From a virus, in IMG/VR virus record IMGVR_UViG_3300009548_000035, positions 1 to 21,210 of that record: DNA of 21,210 nucleotides; one strand, given 5' to 3'. A program made the translations under genes and the position numbers. Shown here in pieces: positions 1-9,416 of this stretch. Under the pieces are notes generated by a model. The model had not been told where the DNA came from. It was given only the letters and a program-made list of their open reading frames with translations, and did no database searches. The stretch's first letter is position 1. Each line of letters starts with the position of its first letter.

Positions 1-362
1 GGCGTGCCGCCCGCGCCGTTATAGAGAACCGGAGCCCCTGGGGAACCGATGTTGACGCCAAGCGCATTTAAGATGCCATTTCCTGGCAGCGTGAACGTGG
101 TTGGATTTGACGCCCCATTGGCGACAACAATCCCTGAACCGTTCAGGATGTTCGACGTATCGGCCTGGGTGATTTCCGAATTGATGATATTTTGCAGGAC
201 GGAATTTAAAATCGGCCCGGTGATGGCGCCGACACCATTCGTTTTGATGAATGTGTTGACATCATTAGAGAGCTGGGCGCGCGTCAAGATTGTCTGCGCC
301 CATGCCGCCGGGGCCGCGAACAGCGCCGCGGCGAAGGCAATGCGTCGGATTATCGTGCGCAT
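1..362 (-). CDS. Secreted-looking tail-fibre-like protein, 3' part outside window
   Basis: The first 120 codons are present; the rest lies beyond the left edge. The ATG (360-362) is one base after the TGA of the upstream tail fibre gene, so translation is probably coupled. The protein opens with a textbook Sec signal peptide: basic n-region MRTIIRR, an Ala/Phe hydrophobic stretch, and an AWA-Q cleavage site around residue 22. The mature part then has a segment reading NGVGAITGPILNSVLQNII, which resembles the 'G-a-I-T-p-x-x-L-x-x-v-L' motif common near the N-terminus of phage tail and virion fibre proteins. A Gly/Asn-rich beta-type stretch follows. I infer a virion or cell-surface fibre component. 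The signal peptide is odd for a virion protein, so a secreted accessory protein is the alternative. Confidence 0.75.
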   Translation of the reverse strand, partial: MRTIIRRIAFAAALFAAPAAWAQTILTRAQLSNDVNTFIKTNGVGAITGPILNSVLQNIINSEITQADTSNILNGSGIVVANGASNPTTFTLPGNGILNALGVNIGSPGAPVLYNGAGGT

Positions 363-363
363 T

Positions 364-1947
364 TCAATAACTCCACGTCGCGGAGAGGTGCTGCGTCTGA
401 CCGGTGCCTATGCCGGAGCCGTAAAAGGTCTGGGTGCCGCCCGCGCTGTATTCGAGCGCCTGGAAATACTGCAGGCCGACGGTTCCATAGCCGCTGACGC
501 TCGCGCTTTGCAACGCGACCGTAACGCCGCCGGGGGTTACGCCTAATGTCCCCTGGAACGGCGTCGAGGTGCTGTTATAACCGATGCCGATCTGCGTGAT
601 CTGCGATGAGGATTGCGTTCCGAAACAGACGTAGATCGCGGCGAGCGAAGCATTTTCGACGTTGCCTAAGACGAACGTCACGCGATTGTTGGCGCTGGCG
701 TCGGCCTCGCGCCAAGAGGCGGTCGACCATGTCCACGACGCGTTGCTGTCCTGCGCGAGGGCAGTGATCGGGATGCGTTGGTATTCGTTCCACAGGCCGA
801 CCCATGCTCCGCCGCTCGGACCGCCGCTCGCCGCCGCCGGATAGGGGTTGTACGTCACGGTTCCCCCACCGGGATCACAAGCGATGGTGCCGACATAAAG
901 CCCATAGCCAATCGCCGGTCCGTTGGTGATTGCGCTGGCGTTGGTCAGGAACCCCTGTACTCTGGTCAGGGCGAGCGAACGGGTCGTCGAATTGGTCCAG
1001 GCCGGCCCACGGGAAAGAACCCACCTCCCCGCTGTGGGTTGCCAGATGAAGTAGTCATAAAGTCCATTCGCCACCGCTGCGGCGGGCGAATAGGTCGTCT
1101 CGCTCAATAAATCGGACAATTCGGCGAAGGTCGCCATACCCCACGCCGAGCCGTTCCAAAGAGGGGCTTGGTTTCCATTGATTGGAGTAAAAATGACGCT
1201 GGTCGCGGCCGAGACCGGGCTAACGAGAATCGGCGTGCCGCTGGTCAGAGTAAGACGGCCAGTTGGGGCGACGATTGCGCCACCAAGCCCAATGTACGCC
1301 GCCGCCGTCGATGCCGCCGTCACGATCGGCAGCATCGCCGCTGTGATGCCTAGCGCCGCCAGCGAAAACGACGCGATAAGTTGCCATCCCCCCGTATTGC
1401 TATTCAGCGACGATGAAAACATAAACAGATACATCGTTTGTGCTTGTATTTCCTGACCAGCCAATAACGCTGGTCCCGCACTTGTCGGCTGATAGACGTT
1501 GTACACGCCAGACCCTGTGTTAAAGGTCATGGCTCCGGTATTAGTAAACCCAGCCGTGAATATTACTGCTTGCCCATTTTGGGCGATACCAGGTCCGGTA
1601 ACGACTTGCGCGTTCGCAGTCCCCGTCGACACTCCGCATACATTAAGTCCTTGGATCGATGATGCAGCGAAGGGATACACTGGATCATATGTCCAAATCG
1701 ACGCCCCCGCCGAATTTTCCAAAACTATCTTATAGACGATTGATGGATCGAGAAAAACATTCCCAGCATTTCCAGACGAATCAAGAATTACCGGATTTGT
1801 GTTTGGCGTCGTCAATCCGGAATCTGCATAGGTTGGCGTTGGCGTATTCGTCCCAGACAAATAGAAAAATAACTGTCCGCCAGTATATGGCAATCCTGTG
1901 GACTGCACTGGCTGCTGCGAAGGAATGACGAGACGAGAACCAGCCAT
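364..1947 (-). CDS. Tail fibre protein, 527 aa
   Basis: The N-terminal ~93 residues (GGQLFFYLSGTNTPTPTYAD, then NPVILDSSGNAG, then YKIVLENSAGASIWTYDPV) match the virion-attachment head domain of many phage tail fibres and spikes, which starts with a G-[GA]-x-L-x-F-Y-xxGT-x-TP-x-xTY pattern. Residues ~95-290 are Ala/Thr/Gly-rich shaft sequence. Residues ~295-527 look like a C-terminal fibre domain seen in many phage proteins: YDYFIW, RGPAWTNS, YVGTI, WNEYQRI, a WTWSTASWREA run and IGIGYNST. Its likely role is host-surface recognition. It sits directly after the ejection-protein genes, the usual place of the P22 tailspike. AGGA precedes the ATG. No catalytic residues of a depolymerase were recognised. 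Confidence 0.85.
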   Translation of the reverse strand: MAGSRLVIPSQQPVQSTGLPYTGGQLFFYLSGTNTPTPTYADSGLTTPNTNPVILDSSGNAGNVFLDPSIVYKIVLENSAGASIWTYDPVYPFAASSIQGLNVCGVSTGTANAQVVTGPGIAQNGQAVIFTAGFTNTGAMTFNTGSGVYNVYQPTSAGPALLAGQEIQAQTMYLFMFSSSLNSNTGGWQLIASFSLAALGITAAMLPIVTAASTAAAYIGLGGAIVAPTGRLTLTSGTPILVSPVSAATSVIFTPINGNQAPLWNGSAWGMATFAELSDLLSETTYSPAAAVANGLYDYFIWQPTAGRWVLSRGPAWTNSTTRSLALTRVQGFLTNASAITNGPAIGYGLYVGTIACDPGGGTVTYNPYPAAASGGPSGGAWVGLWNEYQRIPITALAQDSNASWTWSTASWREADASANNRVTFVLGNVENASLAAIYVCFGTQSSSQITQIGIGYNSTSTPFQGTLGVTPGGVTVALQSASVSGYGTVGLQYFQALEYSAGGTQTFYGSGIGTGQTQHLSATWSY

Positions 1948-1955
1948 GACAATTC

Positions 1956-4900
1956 CTAGTGTTGCTGATTGGCGAGCATACCCGCCGTTGACATTTGACG
2001 CAATCGAAGACCGAGCAACGCCGCCGTATCCCGGTTAGGTTGTCTTGGAAGTTCTTTCATCAGGGCAAGACCGAGATCGGGATTCAAAACGGCCTCGCTA
2101 CGAAGTTGTCTCACGCGGTTCATACCGGATTCCCGCATTGCGCCCATGACCTTATCGCCGATATATTTTCCGATGACGAGGCCAGGTAGTCCGCCGACGA
2201 CATGGCCGGCTCCCGCCAATGCTGCATCAACCGCAATATGCGACATCATCGAACCCTTACCCGACTGCGCCAATTTCGCCGCCATCGCCTGATTCGCGAG
2301 TGTATCGGAGCCGCCCTTCGATTTGATCGCCGAAACCGTTCGATTGGCCTGCAACCCATCCTCCGTCACCGCGCGAAGCAAACCGATTTGTTGATCGGAA
2401 AGTCCCGCCGCTTTGAGCGCATCGGTTTTCGTATCCATAAACGATTTCAAACCAGCGCGTCTCAGTTCCATTTGGCCCGAAACCCCCGCTTCCGTTGTCG
2501 ACGAGAAATCGCGCTTGATCACTTCGGTAACGGCCTTTTTCAGGGCATCAGACGCACCGGGAACCTTAGCTGCCTCGCTGGCGATCATCTGCATCTTCGC
2601 GGCGCCGTCTTTCGCATTGAGAACGCCGCGCATAGTGTTAAGAATGTCGCCTTCGGCATTTACGCCTTTCAGCTGCCCGAGAACGCCGCGATCGTACTTC
2701 GACAGCGCTTCTGCGCGCGCTTGGGCCGCAGCGCCAACGGCTTCTTTTCCGGCTTGCTGTACGCCTTTCAGCCCCTCGGCCCTGCCAGTCTGCGCCGCTT
2801 CGACACCGACTTTAGCTGCGCTCGCCGCGGCGACGCGATCCGACACAGCCCTGAGTTCATCGGGAGAGAGGACCTTCGACAAGATTGGCCCTTTGATTCC
2901 AAGATATGTCTGAAGCGCATCGGTTTTTGGTTCTGCCCCCTCCGGTACGAATTTGTTGAGAACATGTTCTATCACAGCGCGTTTCAAGCCATCTTGAGCG
3001 GACGGGTTGGTCTTGGCCGCATCGGCAAGTTGCGCCAGTCTTTGTTCGGGAGCCGTCTTACTGTCGATAATCGAACCGACATGTTTGACGATATCGCCTT
3101 CGTGACCGAGACCGGCAATCGTTCCGGCTTCGCTCTTGTTGAAGTTCGACATCGTGTCACGCTGCTTTGCCAGCGCATCGCCAACAGCCTGCTGCGCATT
3201 CGCCGCATTCTCGAATTTGCTGCGCACATCGGCCGGAAGTTCGTTCAACGCCAACTTATGATCATCGATCCATTTCGCCGCCTTGGCTGCGTCGAACGTA
3301 CCATCAGGGCGTGTCGCCGCTTCATGAAGCGAATAGGCTGCGGCGTCCGACATGGCGGGAATGCCTTGTGGACCAGCGGCCTTCAAATATCCGCGAACAT
3401 CTTCCCCCTCTGTCTGGCGACCATGAAGGAATTGTCCTGCCACCTCGGCATTGGATAATTTTGGCTCCCCACGTCCTGTTTTGGCCAATACATCGCCAAC
3501 TGCGCCTTCGCCAAAAGTCTGTTTCATTTCGCGATAAGCAGCATTAGCCTGACGCAGTGGCGCAGCCGTGGCTTCCCCTTCCGCAGCCAATGGAGTCGGC
3601 GCCCCAACGTGCGCCTCGGCTTCATGTTTAAGAAATTCCGCCTCGTTATGCGGATAGGGCTTCGTATAGAGATCACTCGGCGGATTGGTCGGACTCTCGC
3701 GCTGTGTCTGCGCAGCCATCTTCTGCATTTGCTCTTGGTAGCCGTTCCAATTGATCCCATCGCCTTCGACTGCGGCTTTTTCTACATTTAGCGCGGCGCG
3801 ATGCGCGGTTTCATAAGGCTGTCCATTAATAGTCATCTCATGATTCTCGCGCAACTCATGAACCATGAGATATTTTCGCGGATCGAATGTCTTATCGCCG
3901 ACAGTCATCGTCGCGGGCACACGGCGATCGATGTAGACCGTCTTGCCATCATTGCTCGATCCGGCGAGATAGGGAATATCGTGAGAATTATCTACGGCAA
4001 TTGAGCGCGCCCCAACTCCTGCAATTCCTGGCGCATTCGCTCCTGTTCCTGCCGGTATGCTTTGATTGCCCGAAGGCATTCCAAGTCGGCCGTTCTCACT
4101 GCCCACGCTTGGAGCGCCGCTAACGTTCCCACTTTCTGATCGTCCGGGACCGGGTCCAATACCGCTTTGACGGGGAGCCACAGCGGCGGTTGATTCGCTT
4201 GGGGCATTAAGGACATTACGCACCTTTTCCAATTTCCCTTGAACTGTGCTTTGCGGCGATATCACACCGCGTCTCGCGGCGATCTGGTCCAATGCCGCCC
4301 TATTTTCCACAGCATGATCGACGGCCCCCTCGACAACGCCTTGCAATTGGCCGAGACGACCAAACGCCTGTGGATCGCTCTGACGCAACGTCGATCGCGC
4401 CGTGAGAATGCTCCCCCGCAACGCATTGACGTTGGCGAGAGGCATCGTGTCGCCATAGTCTTGGGCTAGCCCATACAGCCGGGCTTCCTCGCCGGAAATC
4501 GGGGAATGTTCCGGCAACTGCGCGGATTGGATAGCGTTGGCCTTTGCCGCAATATCAGCCGTCGGCGCGACCATATCCTTGGGCAGCGCGTTATACAGCG
4601 CCGTCGTCGCGTCTTGCGCCGAGACATTCGCGGCTTGCACCGGCGCCCGCAACGCCCCGCCGACCTGTTCTGGATTTTGCGCAATTGGCGCACTCATTGA
4701 ACGGGCCTGAGCCGCCGCGCCCTGCGCTGCATTGACGTTTTTCGCGCTTTCCTGCTCGACTGCATCCCGCATCGCGCGAAATTGCATCGCGGTTTCTAGA
4801 GGAGACGCATCGGGTTTTAGCGCCTGGATATTAGCCAAAGCCGATTGCTGGGCTTGCTGAGCGCCTTCGACATGAGATTGTGTTACGTCGCCTACCAATT

Positions 4901-5957
4901 GCTCATTTGCCGCCGCTTTTGCTTGAGCTGCGACAAGCGCTTGTTGCGTTGCGGTATCGACGGCCGCGGCATTGGCGCGAATCGCTACTGGCAACTCGCC
5001 GATATTGCCTTGCGGCTGGACCGCTGCGATGGCGTTTTGTCGCGCTGCATTTTGCTGAGCGAGACGATCGGCATATGCAGCTTTGCCTTCGGGAGATTCC
5101 GCAACCGCCTTCTCATAAGCGATTAAGCCGGTATCTCCCGCCATTGGGCCAAGAGTGCCTTGCGAACCGGGAATAATTTCACGTGGCGCGGTTTCCAGCG
5201 CGGCCATCGCTGCTGGCGCATTCGTTGCACTCGTTGTCAATTCCTGGCCTACTTGTCGTCGCGCGGCGGCAATCTGACCTGCTTCTGTGATCGCCGGCAA
5301 TCCCGCCGCTACAGCGCGAACGCCTTGTGCGGCCAGAAGAGGAGCGCCAAGCGCAACCGTGGGGGCCAATATTCCGCCGGCAACCCCGGCGAGTGGCTTG
5401 TACTTATCTGGGGCCACATCGGCGGCAAGCTGTCCGCCCGCGCCAGAAACTGCGCCAACGCCGGCATTCGTCGCCAATCCCGCACCTGTCGCCTCGCCGA
5501 CGTATGGCGCGGCGGCGGCAAGCGCTCTTTCTCCTAGCGATGCAGCACCGCCAACTGGGATTATAGCGCTCGCGGCGCCCGCCCCGGCTCCCTGTAACGC
5601 GCTTTCTAATTCGTTATGGATCGGAAGCGGAGTAGGCAACGCATGTTTTTCAATCCATTCCGAACCGAGGAACGGCGCTGGAGCATTCTCACCGGACGGA
5701 TAAATCCCGGCCTTTTTCATCGCCCATGTGGCAAGATCGACGGGCGCGCCAATAGTCTGCGCAACGCCACGATTGAACCCCGACGCCACGCTCGCAGCGC
5801 CATAAGGGATCGTCGTACCGCTCGGCGCATTGTCATTTGTCGCTACTTTGTCGAATTGATCGAAAGGATTTGCGGCAATGGCAGGCGCAGCGGTTGCCCC
5901 AGCCGAAGGGCCGCTATCGAATTGATCAAACGGATTTGCGGCTGCGTCGGCCATCAT
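1956..5957 (-). CDS. Very large internal virion / DNA ejection protein with peptidase-like domain, 1333 aa
   Basis: By size and position, after the transglycosylase protein and before the tail fibre, this is the largest ejection (pilot) protein, playing the role of P22 gp16. Its ATG overlaps the previous stop as ATGA, with no strong Shine-Dalgarno, so translation is probably coupled. The N-terminus carries NPFDQFD twice (residues 8-14 and 30-36). Residues ~115-230 are a Gly/Ala-rich hydrophobic region that could enter membrane. Residues ~290-470 and most of 800-1250 are Ala/Gln/Lys-rich helical sequence. Residues ~655-780 form a compact domain with YLMVHELRENHE, then YETAHRAALNVE, then LYTKPYPHNEAEF, resembling an HE..E / AH..A...E putative zinc-peptidase-like domain known from phage proteins. 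The C-terminus has another Gly-rich hydrophobic segment (VDAALAGAGHVVGGLPGLV). The ejection role is inferred. Confidence 0.8.
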   Translation of the reverse strand: MMADAAANPFDQFDSGPSAGATAAPAIAANPFDQFDKVATNDNAPSGTTIPYGAASVASGFNRGVAQTIGAPVDLATWAMKKAGIYPSGENAPAPFLGSEWIEKHALPTPLPIHNELESALQGAGAGAASAIIPVGGAASLGERALAAAAPYVGEATGAGLATNAGVGAVSGAGGQLAADVAPDKYKPLAGVAGGILAPTVALGAPLLAAQGVRAVAAGLPAITEAGQIAAARRQVGQELTTSATNAPAAMAALETAPREIIPGSQGTLGPMAGDTGLIAYEKAVAESPEGKAAYADRLAQQNAARQNAIAAVQPQGNIGELPVAIRANAAAVDTATQQALVAAQAKAAANEQLVGDVTQSHVEGAQQAQQSALANIQALKPDASPLETAMQFRAMRDAVEQESAKNVNAAQGAAAQARSMSAPIAQNPEQVGGALRAPVQAANVSAQDATTALYNALPKDMVAPTADIAAKANAIQSAQLPEHSPISGEEARLYGLAQDYGDTMPLANVNALRGSILTARSTLRQSDPQAFGRLGQLQGVVEGAVDHAVENRAALDQIAARRGVISPQSTVQGKLEKVRNVLNAPSESTAAVAPRQSGIGPGPGRSESGNVSGAPSVGSENGRLGMPSGNQSIPAGTGANAPGIAGVGARSIAVDNSHDIPYLAGSSNDGKTVYIDRRVPATMTVGDKTFDPRKYLMVHELRENHEMTINGQPYETAHRAALNVEKAAVEGDGINWNGYQEQMQKMAAQTQRESPTNPPSDLYTKPYPHNEAEFLKHEAEAHVGAPTPLAAEGEATAAPLRQANAAYREMKQTFGEGAVGDVLAKTGRGEPKLSNAEVAGQFLHGRQTEGEDVRGYLKAAGPQGIPAMSDAAAYSLHEAATRPDGTFDAAKAAKWIDDHKLALNELPADVRSKFENAANAQQAVGDALAKQRDTMSNFNKSEAGTIAGLGHEGDIVKHVGSIIDSKTAPEQRLAQLADAAKTNPSAQDGLKRAVIEHVLNKFVPEGAEPKTDALQTYLGIKGPILSKVLSPDELRAVSDRVAAASAAKVGVEAAQTGRAEGLKGVQQAGKEAVGAAAQARAEALSKYDRGVLGQLKGVNAEGDILNTMRGVLNAKDGAAKMQMIASEAAKVPGASDALKKAVTEVIKRDFSSTTEAGVSGQMELRRAGLKSFMDTKTDALKAAGLSDQQIGLLRAVTEDGLQANRTVSAIKSKGGSDTLANQAMAAKLAQSGKGSMMSHIAVDAALAGAGHVVGGLPGLVIGKYIGDKVMGAMRESGMNRVRQLRSEAVLNPDLGLALMKELPRQPNRDTAALLGLRLRQMSTAGMLANQQH

Positions 5958-8566
5958 TGACCCGTGTAATAGCGTGAGAGATCAGGACCATATTTGGCGT
6001 CGAACTGCGACGTGAGTTTGGGATTTTTCTGCAAGAATTCAATTGCGGCCTGCGGAATGGCCGCCAATGCACGGGCTTCCTGAACGTACTTCGATGGCGG
6101 ATTTGCGCGATTGAACGCAAGATCGGCATCTGGCGCATTGCCATTGGCCGAAAGGAACGAATAGAAATCCTTCTGCCGTTGCAATCCCGCATTGATCGCC
6201 GCCGCGACCGTTCGCGCGCCCTGCGGTGTGTTTTGAATGCCAGGATTGAGAGAAATAGCCTGTTGAACGATTTGCGCGGCCTCGCGAGCGCCAAGCGTCC
6301 GGCTCATATCGAAGCCGAGACCGCCGTTGATTTTCTGCGCATTCTCAGCGGCGGAGATTTGATTTGGATCAAATGCCGGCGATGCGCCGACACCGGTCAG
6401 AAGCGTATTGACGTACTTGGCCAAACCGAGACGTTCCGTTGCACCGGAACCAGGTGTCAACAAGCTCGCCCCCGTTGGCAATTGATCAAGCGAATGTTGC
6501 AACTCGCCGAGTTTCATTTGAGCCGTCGATGCAGTTTGATATGCCTCTTTGGCCTCTCCGAATTGCTTCACTTGCGCTTCTGCGACGCCGCGCCCCGTCG
6601 CTTCCTGCGCGGCCTTTTGGGCCAAGGTCATGGCCGGTTGCATCGTTGACCAGCCTTGCGGCGCGGCTAATGGCGTCGTGCTGTCGGCGGCAAGCCCTGT
6701 AGGAGCGGCGGTAACGCCCGACGCAGCGGTTGCCGCTGTAGCCGCCGTGGGGATCACAGGCGGAGCGCCGGGAGGCGACGTTGGCGCTCCCGGTAACGGC
6801 GCGGGCGGCGACGGCACGATCGGAGCCACGCCGTTTTGTGCAGGAATTGGAGCGAGCGGATTATTTCCTTTGAGATTTGCAGGAAAAGAAAGCGCGGCCG
6901 CTTGCTCCAATGTGCCCGGCGCTCCTGGCTGGATAAAACCGCCTGGAACTGAACCGCCGGGTTGAGCCAAAGGCGCGCCCTGCGCCATAACTGCGCCTTC
7001 CGAGGGCGTCGCGCCATTGGCGGTTAGACCATTGCCGAAATTCCGCGTCATCACGGCGTAGACTTGGCTCAGCGTCCGCGGCTGAGACCCGGCATAAAAG
7101 ATCGTCGGATTTTGCTTAGCCTCAGCGGGGAACAGCGCCGCAGCGTCAGCGTTTGGGTCTGCCGCTCCAGCCTGTATGAATTTCGCCGCACCGCCAGCGC
7201 CGAGAAAATGCGCCATGAAGAGATTTTTGTCGTTGACGGCAACTCCCGAGCCGGCGAGCGCCTTGGCATTGTCAGCCGTGAATGCCTGCATGGCTTTTGC
7301 AGCTTGTGCGGGGTCCGTCGCGCCATTCGCGGTCAATCCGAGTTCCGGATGCTGTTGCATCAATGTGCGCCATGTTCCCGGCATGAACTGATAAAGTCCC
7401 GCCGCACCACCATTCGGATTGACAATTCCAGGAACATTTCCACTTTCATGCGCCGAAACGACGCCATAATAATTTGGGCCGTTCGCGGCAGGCGCAGCGC
7501 TCAGCGCAGCCGTCGGCGCAAAACTATTTGCCGCGACGGGAGCTGCTAATGGCTGAACTGGACGCGCATTTGGGCCGCTAGATGGATTGACGATTGCCGC
7601 GGGAAGAGCGGGCATAGCCGTAGGCGCGCCACTTTGCGCCATGATCGGCAGTGCGTTTGGCCCTCCCGGCGCGGCAGGGGCGGCGCTCGATAACCCCGGC
7701 GCGGCGCCGAACGGCGCGGGCGCGCCGCCTGGACGTGCGATGTTCGCCAATCCGGGCGGCAGAAAGACGCCCTGTTGCGGTTCGGTTACGATCGGCTTGT
7801 AATTGGCCGTAGCCGCCGCCCCAGCTGCCGCCGCCCCCCCCGAGACTTCGGCGTAATCCTTCGACGCCATACCAGCCGCCTGCCAGGATTTGGCGATCGT
7901 GGCGAACTGCCCATCGGACAGTTGGCTTTCCTGTTGCGCCTGTTGCGGCGTAATCAATCCCGCTTTGATGGCCTGTTGCAACGCATTCTGGCGAATCTCC
8001 GGAGGAATGCTCCCATCCGCTCCTATCCCAGAGACAACGCCATTTCCGATCTGACCCATGATGGTGGCGCGTTGGATTGCCGTTTCACCCCCCGTCTTGA
8101 TCGCATTCATTGCCGTGCTGTACCCCTCGGCGCCAGCTCCGCGTAATGCATTTGGATCGCCTGTGGCGGCGAATTGCTGATTGGCCTGCGTCGTCATGCC
8201 TTGCTGCACAACTCCGGGCCCCATGATCGCGAGACTATTCGGATCGCCGCTGGTGGCATAGGCCGCACTCGCTTTCAATGCCCGTGCGGTCTGGATATTA
8301 CCGAGGATAGCGTTAGCGCCGGGCGCATCGGTCGCGGCGAGATTGCTGCTTTGCAGAGCATCGATTGGATCGGTTCCGGCCGCCACTGCCGAACCGTAAT
8401 CACGAAGGGACTGCACCTTCTGGCCAAGAAACGCCGCATTGGCCTGCGCGACTCCAGTTTGGGCCGCGAGATATTGAAGCTGCGCAAGCGAGCTGATCTG
8501 CCCGATGACATCAGGAGCCTTGGTGGGCTGAACTCCTAAAGCGATGGAATCGTTAATATCCGGCAT
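5954..8566 (-). CDS. Ejection protein with internal lytic transglycosylase domain, 870 aa
   Basis: Residues ~364-512 carry a soluble lytic transglycosylase-type fold: YYGVVSAHESGN with the likely catalytic Glu374, then GGAAGLYQFMPGTWRTL (the family's GLMQ/GLYQFM-like block), and a later AMQAFTADNA helix. Such domains cut peptidoglycan so that the ejected proteins and DNA can cross the cell wall. The ~360 residues before it are Ala/Gln-rich and helical. The domain is flanked by Pro/Ala/Gly-rich linkers (~residues 256-362 and 520-640), and the C-terminal ~200 residues are helical again (LGFDMSRTLGAREAAQIVQ). Start: ATG one base after the upstream TAA, with AGGA nearby. The stop overlaps the next gene's ATG. 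The combination of position, size and domain makes a virion-associated ejection protein the best call. Confidence 0.88.
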   Translation of the reverse strand: MPDINDSIALGVQPTKAPDVIGQISSLAQLQYLAAQTGVAQANAAFLGQKVQSLRDYGSAVAAGTDPIDALQSSNLAATDAPGANAILGNIQTARALKASAAYATSGDPNSLAIMGPGVVQQGMTTQANQQFAATGDPNALRGAGAEGYSTAMNAIKTGGETAIQRATIMGQIGNGVVSGIGADGSIPPEIRQNALQQAIKAGLITPQQAQQESQLSDGQFATIAKSWQAAGMASKDYAEVSGGAAAAGAAATANYKPIVTEPQQGVFLPPGLANIARPGGAPAPFGAAPGLSSAAPAAPGGPNALPIMAQSGAPTAMPALPAAIVNPSSGPNARPVQPLAAPVAANSFAPTAALSAAPAANGPNYYGVVSAHESGNVPGIVNPNGGAAGLYQFMPGTWRTLMQQHPELGLTANGATDPAQAAKAMQAFTADNAKALAGSGVAVNDKNLFMAHFLGAGGAAKFIQAGAADPNADAAALFPAEAKQNPTIFYAGSQPRTLSQVYAVMTRNFGNGLTANGATPSEGAVMAQGAPLAQPGGSVPGGFIQPGAPGTLEQAAALSFPANLKGNNPLAPIPAQNGVAPIVPSPPAPLPGAPTSPPGAPPVIPTAATAATAASGVTAAPTGLAADSTTPLAAPQGWSTMQPAMTLAQKAAQEATGRGVAEAQVKQFGEAKEAYQTASTAQMKLGELQHSLDQLPTGASLLTPGSGATERLGLAKYVNTLLTGVGASPAFDPNQISAAENAQKINGGLGFDMSRTLGAREAAQIVQQAISLNPGIQNTPQGARTVAAAINAGLQRQKDFYSFLSANGNAPDADLAFNRANPPSKYVQEARALAAIPQAAIEFLQKNPKLTSQFDAKYGPDLSRYYTGQ

Positions 8567-8567
8567 T

Positions 8568-9416
8568 TTACGATCCTATCCCAAGGCTGGACAATAGGCC
8601 GCTCGTCTGATTTTCCGTCCCGAGATAATTGTTCACATTTGTGCTGTATGCGCTCATGAGATTGTTCGCGCCGCCGAGATTTCCGCTGAGCGCGCCAAGC
8701 AAGAGCGGCGTCGTCACGCTTCCCGCAGCACCCGTCAGCGCCGACGATAAGGCATTCGCCGACCCCACCGTGCCGGAAGCCTGAGCTTGTCCAATCGCCT
8801 GTTGCGAATTGGCCTGCGAATTGCCAGCGTTAAGCGAATTGCTCGCCGTCCCCGCCGCCGCGCTCTGTCCGATCTGAGACAAGGAGAGCAGTCGGCTGAA
8901 ATAATTTCCAAATTGCTGCGATGCGAGGCCTTGGCCATATTGCTGAGCGGCCTTGACCTGGCCGCCAGATTGTAGATTCCCTGAAGCAGCGGCCGACCGA
9001 TCAAGCGCTTGCATTCCCTGCTGAAAAGCGAATTGATAATCTGGAGACTTAGTGAAATTTGTCATCGCCGCATTGATGGCGCTCTGGCCCCCGGCGCTCG
9101 AAACGGTCGCATTGACGTTTCCTGGGGTTACAACTCCAGTCGATGACGTAGTCGGGGCCGCGCTGCCCGTCGCGTTGTAGGCGATGCCGTAGAGATTGGC
9201 CAAGCTATTGGTAGCGCCCGTCCCGACCTGATTGTAAGGAGCGAGGGCGGCGAGCGACGTGTTCTCCGCCGAGACTTGCGTGTTCAGCGCATTCTGCGCA
9301 GCCGTGGCTTGCTCGCCAGCGGCCTTCGACGCCGCGTTAGAGCCGATCAGACCAGAGGCGAGCGACGCCGCTCCACCAATCGCCGAAGCGCCGAGAATTG
9401 CCGCCCCAACGCCCAT
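8568..9416 (-). CDS. Small Ala/Gly-rich DNA-transfer (ejection) protein, 282 aa
   Basis: The N-terminus is a glycine-zipper-like hydrophobic stretch (GAAILGASAIGGAASLASGL) followed by an Ala/Gln/Asn helical region (SKAAGEQATAAQNALNTQ) and a 'APYNQVGTGATNSL' segment. This layout is common in the first ejection protein of P22-like phages (gp7-like) and in related podovirus 'DNA transfer' proteins. The remainder is Ser/Gln/Ala-rich with low hydrophobicity. It is first in a run of three ejection-type genes, its ATG directly follows the TAA of the preceding gene, and a strong GAGGAGG lies five bases upstream. Function is assigned from composition and position, not from a catalytic motif. Confidence 0.75.
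   Translation of the reverse strand: MGVGAAILGASAIGGAASLASGLIGSNAASKAAGEQATAAQNALNTQVSAENTSLAALAPYNQVGTGATNSLANLYGIAYNATGSAAPTTSSTGVVTPGNVNATVSSAGGQSAINAAMTNFTKSPDYQFAFQQGMQALDRSAAASGNLQSGGQVKAAQQYGQGLASQQFGNYFSRLLSLSQIGQSAAAGTASNSLNAGNSQANSQQAIGQAQASGTVGSANALSSALTGAAGSVTTPLLLGALSGNLGGANNLMSAYSTNVNNYLGTENQTSGLLSSLGIGS

Noticed and set aside
2202-3458. 418-codon plus-strand open frame
   Set aside because: Antisense shadow of the giant ejection gene. Very Arg/Cys-rich translation with no recognisable motif.
7640-7760. GC-rich near-palindromic sequence
   Set aside because: It codes for the Ala/Pro/Gly-rich linker of the 870-aa protein. Low-complexity codons explain the inverted repeats.
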